From the NCBI GenBank assembly GCA_964036315.1, contig OZ038478.1:146727758-146791757 (forward strand): a stretch of DNA of 64,000 nt, read 5' to 3'. The stretch is from Acanthosepion esculentum. Taxonomy: Eukaryota > Mollusca > Cephalopoda > Sepiida > Sepiidae. The notes beneath the pieces were generated by a model that did no database searches, was not told the origin of the DNA, and saw only the letters and a program-made list of their open reading frames with translations. The translations under genes were made by a program, and so were the position numbers. Shown piece after piece: positions 10,893 to 21,734 of the stretch (position 1 is the stretch's first letter; every line of letters starts with the position of its first letter).

Positions 10893-11700
10893 AAGACACA
10901 GATAAACTAGTGGGGACAGACTGGATGCAAAAATTTGACGTTTGGGACCTACCTATCAGCTCATTTTGCAAAACGGTAGACGGTGAACCATCAGAGGCGA
11001 CAAAGTTAAAGGAAGAATTATATAATCTATTCCCTGAGGTATTTGCGAGCGGGTTGGGACGATGCAACAAATTGACAGCTAGAATTGAATTAAAAGAAAA
11101 CGTCCAACCAGTATTTAGAAAGAAGCGAAACGTACCGTTTGCTACTATAGAAAAATTCGACAAAGAATTAGAGAGACTTGAACAAAGTGGGATCCTCTCA
11201 AAAATAGAGTTTAGTGAATGGGCAGCATCGGTGTAAAAAAGAAATCAGAAGAAATCCGTGTATGCGCAGATTTTTCGACGGGGCTAAATAAGGCTATAAA
11301 AAACCATCATTGCCCATTACCAAGCCCAGAGGAAATATTTCCAAAGCTCAACGGCGGTAAGATATTTTCCAAAATAGATCTAAGTGAGACTTATCTGTAA
11401 ATTTCAGTAAAAGAAGAGAGTACGAAAATTCTATGTATTAATACGCACAAAGGGTTGTACAGATTCAACAGACTACCGTTCGGGGTAAAAGTGGCACCAG
11501 CAATTTTTCAGCAGACGATGAACACAATGCTCACGGGCGAGAATTTTGCGACCGCTTATCTGGATGACATTCTAATTAAGAGCGACAATGTTGAAGAGCA
11601 CACATCGCGCATAAAGGAGGTTTTCAGAAGACGTCAGGACTTTGGGTTTAAAGTAAAAGGAAGAAGTGTGATTTGTTCCTAAATGAAATTAAATTCTTAG
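10889..11700 (+). pseudogene. Gypsy A reverse transcriptase
   Basis: RT landmarks occur in order: 'RKKRNVPFATIEKFDKELER', 'EIRVCADFSTGLNKAI', 'GGKIFSKIDLSETYL', 'RFNRLPFGVKVAPAIFQQ' and 'AYLDDIL' (the YxDD box near 11557-11568). The reading frame changes near 11235, stops near 11400 and shifts again near 11660. The catalytic aspartates are still visible, but the protein cannot be made whole. Confidence 0.85.
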
Positions 11701-12438
11701 GCCAGATAATTAATGAAAGTGGAGGGAAACCAGACCAAGAGAGGGCATCGACAATTAAAAACATGCCTGAACCAAAAAAACCTTTCAGAATTACAAAGTT
11801 TCCTTGACGTAACTAACTACTATGGCGAATTTATTGATAATATGCATAAATTGAGGGCCCCACTAAATGAGTTACTAAAAAAGGAGAATAATTGGAATTG
11901 GACAGAAGACTGTAAAAAAGCGTTTAAGGAAATAATACAAAAATTAACTTCGGAGTTAACACTGACACATTTCGATCCCGAATTAGAAATCATTATTGCA
12001 AGTGACCCGAGCTCACGTGGGGTAGGGGCGTGTATTCTACACAAGATGCAGGGCGGTACAAAGAAACCTGTTGCGTACGCATCTAGATTATTATTACCGG
12101 TGGAGAGAAACTATTCACATATCGAAAAGGATGCATTAGGCATAATATTTGCAATAACTCGTTTTCACAGATATATTTATGGGAGAGAGTTCACGCTCCA
12201 AACGGACCACAAACCCCTTCTTACGATGTTTGGTTCAAAAAAAGTTCTACCAGTCTATACAGCGAACAGACTTTTAAGATGGGGAACTGTGTTACTAAAC
12301 TACAATTTCAAACTTGAGTTCTTACCATCAAAGAAAATTGGGCACGCTGATGGACTATCGCGATTAATACCGGCGAAAACGGTACCGTTGGAAGACTCGG
12401 TAATAGCGGCATTACAAACTGAAGATGAAGATCAGTAA
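11700..12438 (+). pseudogene. Gypsy A RT connection and RNase H
   Basis: The 241-codon open frame includes the RT thumb ('LQSFLDVTNYYGEFI') and an RNase H domain: 'IIASDPSSRGVGA' (first Asp), 'YSHIEKDALGIIFA' (Glu), 'FTLQTDHKPLL' (Asp) and 'GHADGLSRL' (final Asp). RNase H removes RNA from the hybrid during reverse transcription. All four acidic residues are present in this open segment, although the flanking RT is shifted. Confidence 0.85.
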
Positions 12439-12479
12439 AGTGTTATACAATACAATAAAGGAACTACCTGTGACTTTGC

Positions 12480-13580
12480 TAGATATAAGAAGAGAAGCGG
12501 AAAAGGTTGAATTTATTCAGAATACCAAGAGAAAAATAGAAGAGAAGTAAAGGAATTTAGCAGACAGCTTCTCAATCTGTGACTACATATTATTGTATAA
12601 CGAGAGTGGTAATACCGAAGTCGCTACGAAGGCGAATCTTGAACGATTTTCATTTAGGACATCCGGGAAAAAAACGGATAAAGGCATTTATGAGAAGTTT
12701 TATCTACTAGCCTAACATGGACGATGATGTTACGCAAATGGTGGAAAGTTGTAAAAGCTGTGCTGCTGTGGTGAAAGCACCACCCTCTATACAAAAGCCA
12801 TGACCTAAAGATGACAGACCGTGGCCCAGTATCTACGTGGATTATGCAGGACCCATAGAAGGTTACTACTACTTAATAACAGTAGATAGTTTCAGCAAAT
12901 GGCCAGTGGTTTCCAGATTCAAACACCCGACGACAGAAAATGCCATAAACTTTATACACAAATTATTCGCCAGATTCGGCGTCGTGGATTGCTTGGTAAC
13001 TGATAACGGGACACAATTTACCTCCAGTGACTTCAAAGAATTTTGTGAGACATACCAAGTAAAGCTTATCAAGATAGCTCCATACCATACGAGGTCGAAC
13101 GGACAAGCCGAAAAAGAGCTTTAAAAAAAGCTGAATATGTACTGACGGAAAAAGCCATCCTCCAAGTATACCGAATAACAACCAGCGGAAATTATGTTTG
13201 CCCGGAGAATACGGTCTGCGTTTGGTAAATGATTGCCAAACAAGGAGAAGAACCAGTATACACCTATTATACCAAAGAGATCATATAAACCAGGAGAACG
13301 AGTTTACTTTAGGATGCTCAGAAACAATATAGCTTACTGGGAGCATGTCACAATAATTAACAGGCTGGGAAATGTGATGTACACAGTACAAGGCGAAAAG
13401 TTTACTCATAGAAGACATATTGACCAAATAAAAAAAGACGGGTTGAGGAGCCAAGCTCGTCACCCGCAGAAAATGACGACTATATGGATGCAATCTTTGA
13501 AGCTTTTGAGATTCAAAGACCACATGAAGATACAGAATTTAGAAGTTCAAACAGGAAGAGAAAATTTACTGAACCTTTGA
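12480..13580 (+). pseudogene. Gypsy A integrase
   Basis: A broken H2C2 zinc-binding region ('GHPGKKRIKAF', 'CKSCAAVV') precedes the DDE core: 'PSIYVDYAGP', 'ITVDSFSKWPVV', 'LVTDNGTQF' and 'YHTRSNGQAEKEL'. A C-terminal part with 'SYKPGERVYFRM' and 'HRRHIDQIKKDG' follows at 13233-13580. Stops occur at about 13122 and 13227. The integrase would join element DNA to the host chromosome. Confidence 0.85.
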
Positions 13581-13630
13581 TCCTCAACCATAAAAGGAAA
13601 AGATGCTAACTCCCTATCTAAGGAGAGGGG

Positions 13631-13960
13631 TGTTAAGGGGTCTCCCCTTTTCACACAAATGGACTCAACCGAGGTATACATATACTACCACCAGTGAATA
13701 CCCGGCAGTACGTTAAGACAGTCGAGAAGTCTGTATCAGAGTTGTATTAGAGGAGGGTAACACAAGAGTCACTGTCACGAGCACCTAGACTCAGTAAGGA
13801 GTCATACCGCGATACTTCAATACTAAGACTGTATATATATTATTGCTACTAACCCGCATTCCTGGATCTACTAACCCATATTGCCAGTTTGTATTGTTAT
13901 GTTAATACATTTATTTTTCTTATCTATTCCTGGCGTTTATTATTTATTGATATCGGATTT
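13631..13960 (+). repeat. Gypsy A 3' LTR (end uncertain)
   Basis: Starts TGTTAAGGGG directly after the polypurine tract AGGAGAGGGG. It contains TATATATATTATTG near 13830 and an AATACATTTATTTT stretch near 13903 that could be promoter-like and poly(A)-like signals. With no second LTR in the window, the downstream limit is a guess. Confidence 0.5.
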
Positions 13961-14149
13961 CATCTCGGAATCCATATCAATATATATATATATAGGTGAG
14001 TGCATGTCTGTTTATTTTGATTTATACGTGTATCTCCAGTTAGGTATATTGGCTTTATTTGACCTTGTTTACCGGAAGATTTGTGAAGCTGAAATTTAGC
14101 CATGTGTTGATTTACTTACCGCAGCAATGTGTTCAGTTTTTACACAAAA

Positions 14150-14720
14150 TTTGGATCTATAACTTATGAGAACTGACCTTGCATATGAACTTATTTTTAT
14201 ATAACTTATGAGAACTGGACATGAGAATCACATGAGAATCGGTTATATAATTCGTAAGAACTTGTCATGTAGCGCATAGGAATTGGTCATATAAGTCATG
14301 AAAATGAAGCATATAATTTATGTGATCTCTGCATATCGTCGTCGTCGCCGGCTTTATCTCGTATCCAAGAATATAATTTCTTTGCTTGTCGCTTCCTTTA
14401 TGATGATGGCATTGATGACTAAATTCGTCGTCAAAGGGCGGGTCCAGGAGTTTAGAACTCCCGACGGCATCGTTCCCAGAGTCATCGGATTATGCAAGTC
14501 TCTCCACCATGACAAAGAGCGACCATGAGAATTGACTATATAACTTATGAGAACTGGGCATATTGCGAATGAGAATTCGAGATTTGCATATATAACTCAT
14601 GAGAACTGATTGCATAAACCCTGAGAACTTAATATATAACTTATCTGACTTTGTCATATACATTTATGAAAAGTGGCTATATATAGTTCATGAAAATTGG
14701 CCATATAATTTATGGAACTT
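14150..14720. repeat. Degenerate minisatellite based on TATAACTTATGAGAACTG
   Basis: Imperfect copies of TATAACTTATGAGAACTGG with spacers of roughly 15-40 bp occur at 14158, 14201, 14535, 14581, 14630 and in more decayed form between. The series is interrupted by an unrelated, more GC-rich block at 14325-14525. Confidence 0.7.
14325..14525 (+). other. GC-richer insert inside the minisatellite
   Basis: About 200 bp with CGTCGTCGTCGCCGGC and a 76-codon frame (14298-14528) containing 'VVKGRVQEFRTPDG'. The composition differs from the AT-rich repeat on both sides. I do not recognise it; it could be a short insertion or a SINE-like unit. Confidence 0.3.
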
Positions 14721-14864
14721 GAAAGGCGATACCATATTAGTCCAGCAAATACCTCGAAATTTAATATAAGAGAAAAGGAAATTGAACATAGAATAGTTTG
14801 CACTGGAGGTAGTTTCACCCACCAATGCAAATTGCTATAAAACCAAAACATTAACTTGAAAAGT

Positions 14865-15280
14865 CAAGTGGGGTTCTTAAATAGCTTCGTCAGATCGAGA
14901 CTTTCATATGGCTTTCAAGAGATATATAAGCTGTTAGATGTATACAACAGTTTACTAAGATCAATGGTTAAAATGGCTTTGAGCGAGTGAAACATGTGGA
15001 TATTGGCGATGACCATCGTTATTTGGAGATGGTGGACTGGCGCTACAGATTCGCAAAGAACTGTTACATATAACAGAAACCACATCACCTTAGGACAATC
15101 AACAGCATGGATAGCCCATGTAACTCGAAGAAAAAGTAACGGCTTAATCAAAATGTTAACATTTCGCACTATTTCAAACAAAACGTTAGTCAGGACACTT
15201 CCATCAATACTGGAAAGAGTGTTAACAGTTACTGGATTTGAGAAACTTTTGTTACTGAAAAAATCGCTTTAAGAGAAGGT
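14865..15280 (+). pseudogene. LINE (RTE/BovB-like) RT C-terminal fragment
   Basis: The plus-strand translation shows 'FLNSFVRSRLSYGFQ', then after a frameshift 'DDHRYLEMVDWRYRFA', then 'WIAHVTRRKSNGLIKML' and 'LVRTLPSILERVL'. These are the usual landmarks of the region after the RT palm in RTE-like LINEs (VRSRL..., WRYR..., HV.RM..., TPSLLE.VL). Frames shift between blocks and there is no RT core or tail, so it is a short dead fragment. Confidence 0.5.
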
Positions 15281-15289
15281 TTTATAAAT

Positions 15290-15850
15290 TTCAACCCTCA
15301 GAAATACTGGCTACTCCGCCAATGAATGCCAAATATGTCCTTATAAGAAAACGTCTAATATTACCCTTACAATAGGCAATCAGAATTTATCAGAATAACT
15401 ATTAACGATGAGAAATCATGAATATATTACATATACCGATTGATAAATGTCCTCTCTTTCGAAATTTTATCTAATATTCATATTTATTCTTATATATCTT
15501 ACTTTTAAGTAGTTTTACCTTTCTGTTTGTTTTACTGTGAGATTTTTCTTTCCATGAATATGGCAGAGGTAGTTAGTTAACAGTGCCTTGTCCGCGCTAA
15601 ATCTTGTTTGAATCAGACATTTTACGTTCGTGAGCTTGTATTCTTTACCCAAAACATTTTATTTCGATTGACTTTGGTCGGCGCCATCGTGACGTCGATG
15701 TTTGTTGCCAGAAATGTCACCACGGTTGTTTCATATGGCATGATTCCATTTCATTGTCTGCTACGAGAAAACTTAACGAATTGTGACTATCGCTGAAGTG
15801 TTTTTCTCATTTTTTGAAAATATACCGAAAATTTATACTGCATAAATTCG
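15290..15850. other. No recognisable feature
   Basis: AT-rich sequence with a somewhat GC-richer part at 15600-15790. No gene, RNA or repeat structure recognised. Confidence 0.4.
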
Positions 15851-15851
15851 T

Positions 15852-15905
15852 CGTCGACCATGAATCAGCCAGTTGCCTCTCAGTGTTGACTTCACTGTTT
15901 ATTTT
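15852..15905 (+). repeat. Decayed PLE terminal repeat with hammerhead 3' half
   Basis: 'CATGAATCAGCCAGTTGCC' followed by 'TCTCAGTGTTGACTTC' aligns with the 3' half of the hammerheads at 52166-52225 and 48885-48944, but GAAAC has become GAATC and GTC has become GTT. The CTGANGA box is absent. It ends in the (TA)n tract, as the other copies do. Confidence 0.5.
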
Positions 15906-15907
15906 CA

Positions 15908-15911
<4 letters not shown>

Positions 15912-15961
<50 letters not shown>
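15912..15961. repeat. (TA)n microsatellite
   Basis: TA run between a decayed hammerhead repeat (plus) and a Penelope N-terminal fragment (minus). Confidence 0.95.
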
Positions 15962-15966
<5 letters not shown>

Positions 15967-16160
15967 GTATTTAGGCACCAATCCTTCTTTCATGCATATT
16001 TCATTAAAAACGACTGACAAAGTGCTTTTATTTAGTTTTTTATATAATTTCACGTGCGATCTAATAATCTTTTTCTTTTCAGATGATAAATTATATAAAA
16101 ACTGTCCGAATATTCTTTTTATCAGAGCGCTTTCGGCTATACATTTAGCTGTTTTCAAGG
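15962..16160 (-). pseudogene. Penelope-like N-terminal fragment
   Basis: The minus-strand frame contains 'IFGQFLYNLSSEKKKIIRSH', 'KLYKKLNKSTLSVVFNEICM' and 'KEGLVPKY', typical of the start of Penelope-like proteins. It is cut by the (TA)n tract right after 'VPKY'. Related fragments are at 46950-47150 (minus) and 47360-47455 (plus). It lies downstream of a PLE C-terminus on the same strand, a tail-to-head order. Confidence 0.6.
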
Positions 16161-16239
16161 ATTATATTTCAACTGTTAGAATTAGAAATAGTTTGTTATA
16201 TGTATGTTTTATTAAATGATCCATTTTATTGTTTCAAAA

Positions 16240-16830
16240 CACAGTCAAGATATTATGTCCATGTTCAAAGTTAATATTATTAAGTGTTTGTTTTTATTAA
16301 TAAGGGTTCCATTATTTTTAGCCTTTTTTTGCATGTCGATGATGCTATTATATTAGTGTTGTCGACAAGTATGTTCCGAAAGGTTTCCGGTAGGTCTTCA
16401 TGAATATTTAGATGAGATCTAATTGAGCTATTGTCAGAAAGGTGTAGAGTTAGTCTGCGTGTTAAACAATTTCTAGCGTGGCCTATATAATTATTTACGA
16501 AAGTTGATTCTTGACGAATACAATTCCTTAATGGGCATTTGAATTCGTAAATAATATTTGCTCTATTTAATTTTGTTCTAGGAGGCGAATTGTTATTTTT
16601 AACTATAAGTTTAGCAGTTTTAATTTTTTTATAATAAATAATTAATCTAATTTTTTGCTATTGTCAACTGGTGTTATGCATTTTATTATAATGTTATTAA
16701 TTCTGCATTCATCTTGTTTATAATTTTCGTTCATCTGATTTTTATAAAAAATATTAATATTATTGTTTATGTTTCTATTCTCGTCGTTGCTATTAGTTAC
16801 CATGATTTATTTGTAAGAATACAAAATTCT
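16240..16830 (-). pseudogene. Penelope-like GIY-YIG endonuclease C-terminus
   Basis: The minus-strand translation gives 'INNNINIFYKNQMNENYKQ', 'NYIGHARNCLTRRLTLHLSD', 'NSSIRSHLNIHE' and 'KRLKIMEPLLIK'. This is the C-terminal GIY-YIG nuclease region of a Penelope element, which cuts target DNA to prime integration. Stops and shifts are present. It continues the RT segment at 18664-19690 across the Tx1-like insertion. Confidence 0.65.
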
Positions 16831-17465
16831 GGCACAAGACCGAAGAAGGGGAGGGTTTGAGGCTGGTCATCACTAACTATCTTATACCTAGCTAATCTAT
16901 TTCACGACTCTTTCATTCATTGTAATTTCTACATTCACCAAAAGAACTCGTCCATCAACATTCGATCCACCATACACCAAAATACCGCTTCCTCACAAGG
17001 GGGTATCTACAAAACGCGCCCCAAGCCATAAAAGTGTTGATGATAAATACTTCTGTGGTGAAAAAAATGAGAGGGAAGGGAAATGAACCCAATAATCAAC
17101 TAAAATATTAACGTAATTCAAATTAAACATAACAGATGTTAGTAGGGCCCGTCCAACCCTCAAAACAGAGAGGCCGCTGTATTCTGCCGGTTGGACAAAA
17201 TCAAGAAGCTCTCTCGCTAAGGGAGTGGGAAAGGAGAAAATATAAACGGACATGGGAAATTTGAAAGCTGACCCAGTCGAGATAAAAAAAGTGGGGTTAA
17301 CAAAATGGGGAGGTTGGGAATCTCGACTTGAATCAGAACAAAAGAGAAAGTCGGGAATAGGCCAGGAACAACATTTACTCGCATTAACTAGGTACACTAA
17401 AGCTTGTCTCACATAAACAAGGGGAGGGCTCTACAGGAAACCACCCCGATGTGACGTAGGTTGAC

Positions 17466-18311
17466 CTACAAGAGAAAATCAAGGCTAGCCCTGTTCAAAT
17501 GAACCAAGCTCGCCTCAGTCACCCACATTTCGCTGAAGACTGTAGAATGCAGACGTTTTCTATCAGTTCTAATCTTTATCTTGAGCTGATGCTCAAAGAA
17601 TCGGATTAGATCCTGATGAGAAAGACGGGTGCCTCGCAAGACTTCCTCCTGTCGCGTCGTCCAAATCACCATTCGGGCCGTGGCTAGTAGCGTCAGAAAC
17701 ACCATTCGTTTCACCCCGGAATACGGGGGCGACAAATTGTCACACGCGTATGCGCGATCAATGGGCACAAGCTTTTCGGGAGCGAGACGAGCCGTCAACT
17801 CGCCGACATGGTCCCATAAGGGGCGGGCCCGGGGGAAATGGTAGAAGGCGTGCGAAGCCGTTTCTTCTAAACCAAGGCCACACCGTTCACAATCTGGTAA
17901 ACCCGCCACGCCCCATATAAAAGCCTTGTAATTGAGAGGCAGCCGATTCTGAGCCAATCGCCAGGTAAGCGAAAACTCAGGGCTACTGAGGTAATCCACC
18001 GCTGCCGCCCAAGACCAGTAAGAGCGAAACTCATTCCCCGACAAGCAGAGTGTATCACGTAGGGGATCGTTCGCGACCCCCTCCACTAACAGACGATAGA
18101 AGACCTTCCTAGGCAGTGAAAGGTCACTGGACCGGGGAACAGCCAACAAGGCCGACCGACACTCGCGAAGGAAATCCGATTGATCTCGGGGTTTACGATG
18201 GCACTCAACCCGCGAGATGGGGGGACTGAGTGTAAGGAAAGGGAACGCGTCCCTGACAATCCCCTTCATAATCGAATCGCCTCCTGTCAACGCGCGGCGT
18301 AAGAAAGCCAA
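17466..18311 (-). pseudogene. LINE C-terminal region with zf-RVT zinc-binding domain
   Basis: A 281-codon open frame contains 'FSLTWRLAQNRLPLNYKAFI', then 'DCERCGLGLEETASHAFYHF' (C..C...H...F/C type) and 'ARPLWDHVGELTA'. This matches the zf-RVT domain after the RT in Tx1/L1-like LINEs ('VFYRLLVEG' precedes it). The frame is intact here but is joined to a broken RT upstream. Confidence 0.7.
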
Positions 18312-18663
18312 CCTCGAAGCACGTTTGTGGCTCTATAAGTGTAGCATTCCCAGCCGCCCATGACACGGACGTTGTACGCAGACAACTCTATCGACCCGAT
18401 TCCGGCGTCAGATCCATAAAAGCTGGAGGTCGGTTCCAAACCACACTCCAAGAATGCGGACAGGACCGTCCGTCTAACTGAAGGGCTCCGGAAGATGGGC
18501 CCCCTTCCAGGCACCTAACCGCAAGTCGGACGTCTTATCGCGGTTAATTTTGGCTCCTGTCACGTTCTCGTACCGCTCAAGCGCCCTCTGTACCACCTCG
18601 ATGTCGCTGCGGGACGACACGAAAGCAGATACGTCATCGGCATACGCACAAACCCTGGATCGA
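18312..18663 (-). pseudogene. LINE RT fragment with YADD box
   Basis: The minus-strand translation reads 'RVCAYADDVSAFVSSRSDIE', 'VTGAKINRDKT' and 'RILGVWFG'. YADD is the catalytic RT motif. The frame is broken before the C-terminal block at 18311. Everything 5' of this motif is absent, as in a 5'-truncated LINE insertion. Confidence 0.7.
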
Positions 18664-19690
18664 GCCCTTCCAACAATTGATTAGGAAATCTGTTATTAAT
18701 CAATTTTTGCTTTATATTTTTTAATAATTGAAGAAAAGCGTGCGAGAGGATGAGTTCTCGTGCGCTCACGTTAGGCAATTCTTAATAAAACCTATTTTAT
18801 ATCTAAGAGGGCATTCGCTAGAGAAATTAAGATGACAAGAGTCTTTACTAGATTTTATTTTTTATAAACAGAAGTATTATTGCTAAAATCGACGAGAACA
18901 TCTAAGAAAAGTAGTTTATTTTTTTCACTAAGTTCATAAGTAAAATTTAGGACAGAATTTTGTTGAAATGTAGCTTTCAGATTTTCTATTTCTTTCTTGT
19001 TTTCAGCCAAAATAAAAATATCGTCAACATAACGAACATATATTTTAGGTTTAATAACTTTAGTAAAAACCTTGTTTTCAAGATAGGACATATAATAATT
19101 GGAGATGCACAGCCCGATAGGGTTTCCCATGCTTACTCCATCAGTTTGTGTGTAAATAGTACCATTCTGGCTATAAAAAGGTACTCTAGTGGTGCAAGCA
19201 AGCAGTAGTTTTCTTAAAATATTGGGTTGGATTGATGGAGGTAGAAGTAAATTATTTTTATACACCGAATTTATGATAATATCGATAGTTTCGGAGACGG
19301 GAACATTAGTAAATAAATTTTCTACGTCAAGTGACGCAAGAATGCAGTGGTTTGTTTTTAATTTTGTGCTTTTAAGTATTTGGAGGAATTCATGGGTAGA
19401 TTTAATGCTACAGTTAGTAGGGAGATATGGCGTAATAATATCATTGAGAAATTTTGATAGTTGGTATATACATGTTGGAATCTGAGAAATAATAGGTCGT
19501 AATGGGTATCCTGGTTTGTGTATTTTTTTTTAAATTACCATATAAATTGCCAGGTTGGTAATCTGCAATAATTTTGTTTATTTTTAAGGATCCTGCAGCA
19601 GCATTGTTGGCTGTTATAAGTTTATTAACATCTTTCGTTAGAGGTTCAGTAGTGTTATCATTCAATTTAGTAAATTTAGTCCGATCATCA
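18664..19690 (-). pseudogene. Penelope-like reverse transcriptase
   Basis: Minus-strand frames carry 'DNTTEPLTKDVNKLITANNA', 'LYGNLKK', 'LACTTRVPFYSQNGTIYTQT', 'DGVSMGNPIGLCISNYYM', 'IYVRYVDDIFILAENK' and 'ELILSHAFLQLLKNIKQKL'. The YVDD box and the following Penelope-type region are clear. The open segment 19265-18855 encodes the core; stops and frameshifts flank it. The protein continues at 16830 after the inserted LINE. Confidence 0.8.
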
Positions 19691-20404
19691 AAAAGATGCT
19701 GAAGATTTTATGATAGTGCAATTTATCCTATTAGTATGGGGTGTACCAGCTAACCACAATTTAAGGGCTATTTCGTGTTAGGAAGAATAATACGCTTTAG
19801 CCTTCCAATAACCGGACACCGATACTAATATCGGCATCAGTGTAGTCACTGATACACTAACACCGAATGAGGATACAGGAAGAAGAAATACAGGACCGTA
19901 CCCAACAAGAAATTTGATAATGTAAACAAATTATATACCCATATTAAAAAGGTTTACATGTCCCAAACACAAGATTGTTCATATAGTCCAAAAAACCGAG
20001 GGTGTTTAACGAGAACAGAGAAATGTCATACCAACTTTAGGCCTGTTGACTGTCCATAGATGAGTTAACAGGACTTACTTCTTTCTCCACGCTAGGCTGG
20101 GTACCAGCAGACCAATTTCCACGTATGTGGACTCCGGTGGTCGAAAGTAAAAAAAGGACAGAACTTCCTAAAAACGGAAGTGACGAAAGGGAAGAAGGGA
20201 CAGGAGAGTTCTTGTTTCTAAGGGACTGAACTTCCGTTAGCCTGAACCAAGGGAAACAACTGTAGTCTTCCTACAATCCAAAATTACGTAAATATTGGAT
20301 TTATCTGCCTTTCTCGTGACTACATTAGGGTGGTTTCTTAATTCTGTAGCAGCAATTTTGAGCTTTGTTGGAATGTTCTTGTTTCTCTAACGTGGAATAT
20401 AATA
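19691..20404. other. No recognisable coding feature
   Basis: Mixed-composition sequence, more GC-rich than average between 20050 and 20260. No motif, RNA gene or repeat recognised. Confidence 0.4.
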
Positions 20405-20587
20405 TTTTAGACCTTCTACCTATATATATATATAGCACTAGTCGCCTGACGATTGCACTAGCATGAAACAGACTGTCGCCTCTAAGTGCTGACTTCCATG
20501 TCCACTTTTATATTTACACACGCTCTATCTCTGATATTGAGCACTTTACCCCATAAACATAGCACACTTTAAGACTATATTTCTGTG
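20405..20587 (+). repeat. Solo PLE terminal repeat (pLTR) with hammerhead
   Basis: Matches the pLTRs at 48805-49045 and 52092-52317 from the hammerhead onward ('CGCTCTATCTCTGATATT', 'CATAGCACACTTTAAGAC'). It is flanked by TA runs on both sides, and no PLE coding sequence follows in this orientation. Confidence 0.75.
20434..20490 (+). ncRNA. Type I hammerhead ribozyme, copy c
   Basis: Core: CTGACGA (20446-20452), stem II TTGC/GCAT with an ACTA loop, GAAAC (20465-20469), a two-base-pair stem III closed by AGACT, then GTC with predicted self-cleavage after C20477. Stem I pairs GC with GC next to the core and AGCACT (20434-20439) with AGTGCT (20485-20490). All core bases required for hammerhead catalysis are present. 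Very short stem III hammerheads of this type are known from Penelope-like retroelements, where they process the RNA. Confidence 0.8.
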
Positions 20588-20743
<156 letters not shown>

Positions 20744-20756
20744 TATCAAAGGCTTT

Positions 20757-21731
20757 TCCGTGTTTTCTTTGCAAACTAAATGTGGAGTGTTAATTTCAAA
20801 ACGCAACCTTCGACAAAAACCATGTGATACATTTTTTACCAACACACTTAGCGCCCCACAATTGGTGATCCCGACGCTAAAACGAAAACCATCGCTGAAA
20901 GTCCAAGCGATTAACGACTTCCCTCAACCTACCACGCCCCGACAGCTTTGTCGCTACCTAGGACTGGTTAATTACTACAGACAATTCATTCCCAAGTGCT
21001 CTCAGATTTTAGCATCCCTTACTGACCTGTTCCGTGGTCAGGGAAGAAGAAATACTATGATACACTAGAACAATCAAACACTTGAAGCTTTTCAAAATCA
21101 AGAGAAGCCCTAGTGAATTTCACTAAGCTATCTTATATCAACGACGATACCTCGACACACCTCTCGCTAACCACCGACGTGTTGTCGGACGCCATAGGAT
21201 CGGTGTTACATCAACATGTGCATGACAATACAGTACCAATTTTACTTTTTCTCAGTAAAACTTACTACAACTCAAATGAAGTACAGTGCCTTCTCTCGCG
21301 AGTTGCTTGCAATTTACTTATCCATAAAAAACTTCCGACACATTTTGGAAGGCAGAAACTTTACGGTATTCACCGATCATGAACCTTTGACCTTTGCTCT
21401 CAATACAAATCCGAAAAATCCACGAGACTATAGACAATTGGATTATATCTCGAAGTATACCACGGGCATTAGACACATCAAGGGGCATGATAACATCGTT
21501 GCAGACATTTTATCCCGATCATCCTTGTGTAATAATGTGCAGGATACTTTGGACATCGAACAAATAGCAGATGAGCAGACAAGTGACGTAACTCTGCTCG
21601 ACTCTCTGAAGGACTCGTCGCTACGGCTTGAGCAGCATCCCATACCCTTCAGCACCAGATCGATCAACTGCGACACCAGTTCACCTAACATTGGTACCTC
21701 CACGAAATGTAAAAAAAACAGTATAGCTTGA
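20757..21731 (+). pseudogene. Gypsy B RT end and RNase H
   Basis: The frame opens in the RT thumb ('[20 protein letters not shown]'), then RNase H appears with 'MKYSAFSRELLAIYLSIKNF', 'FTVFTDHEPLTFAL' and 'IRHIKGHDNIVADILSRSS'. Two frameshifts occur (near 21060 and 21220). The N-terminal polymerase core is missing; a TA tract and pLTR lie where it should be. This Gypsy differs from Gypsy A and C in sequence. Confidence 0.8.
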
Positions 21732-21734
21732 CAA

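Larger units (their letters stand above)
9640..13960 (+). mobile_element. Gypsy A: Ty3/Gypsy (K02A2.6-type) LTR retrotransposon, degraded
   Basis: Collinear gag, protease, RT, RNase H and integrase lie on the plus strand, followed by a polypurine tract (AGGAGAGGGG) and an LTR start (TGTTAAGGGGTCTCCCC, from 13631). No matching 5' LTR is seen: the element appears truncated near 9640, beside the ~690 bp repeat. Frameshifts and stops separate most domains and the protease catalytic residue is changed, so it is inactive. A related minus-strand copy is at 33361-36750. Confidence 0.85.
16835..18663 (-). mobile_element. Tx1/L1-clade LINE, 5'-truncated, inserted in a PLE
   Basis: On the minus strand the element begins inside the RT, just before the YADD box, and continues through the zf-RVT region to a 3' UTR of about 600 bp ending near an AATAAA at about 16806-16812. 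It is markedly more GC-rich than its surroundings. The Penelope protein reads into its upstream edge (18664) and resumes beyond its downstream edge (about 16830), so the LINE landed in a pre-existing PLE. I see no clear target-site duplication. Confidence 0.7.

Noticed and set aside
14994..15272. Novel 92-codon gene
   Set aside because: Reading all three frames shows LINE C-terminal landmarks spread across frames, so it is a LINE remnant.
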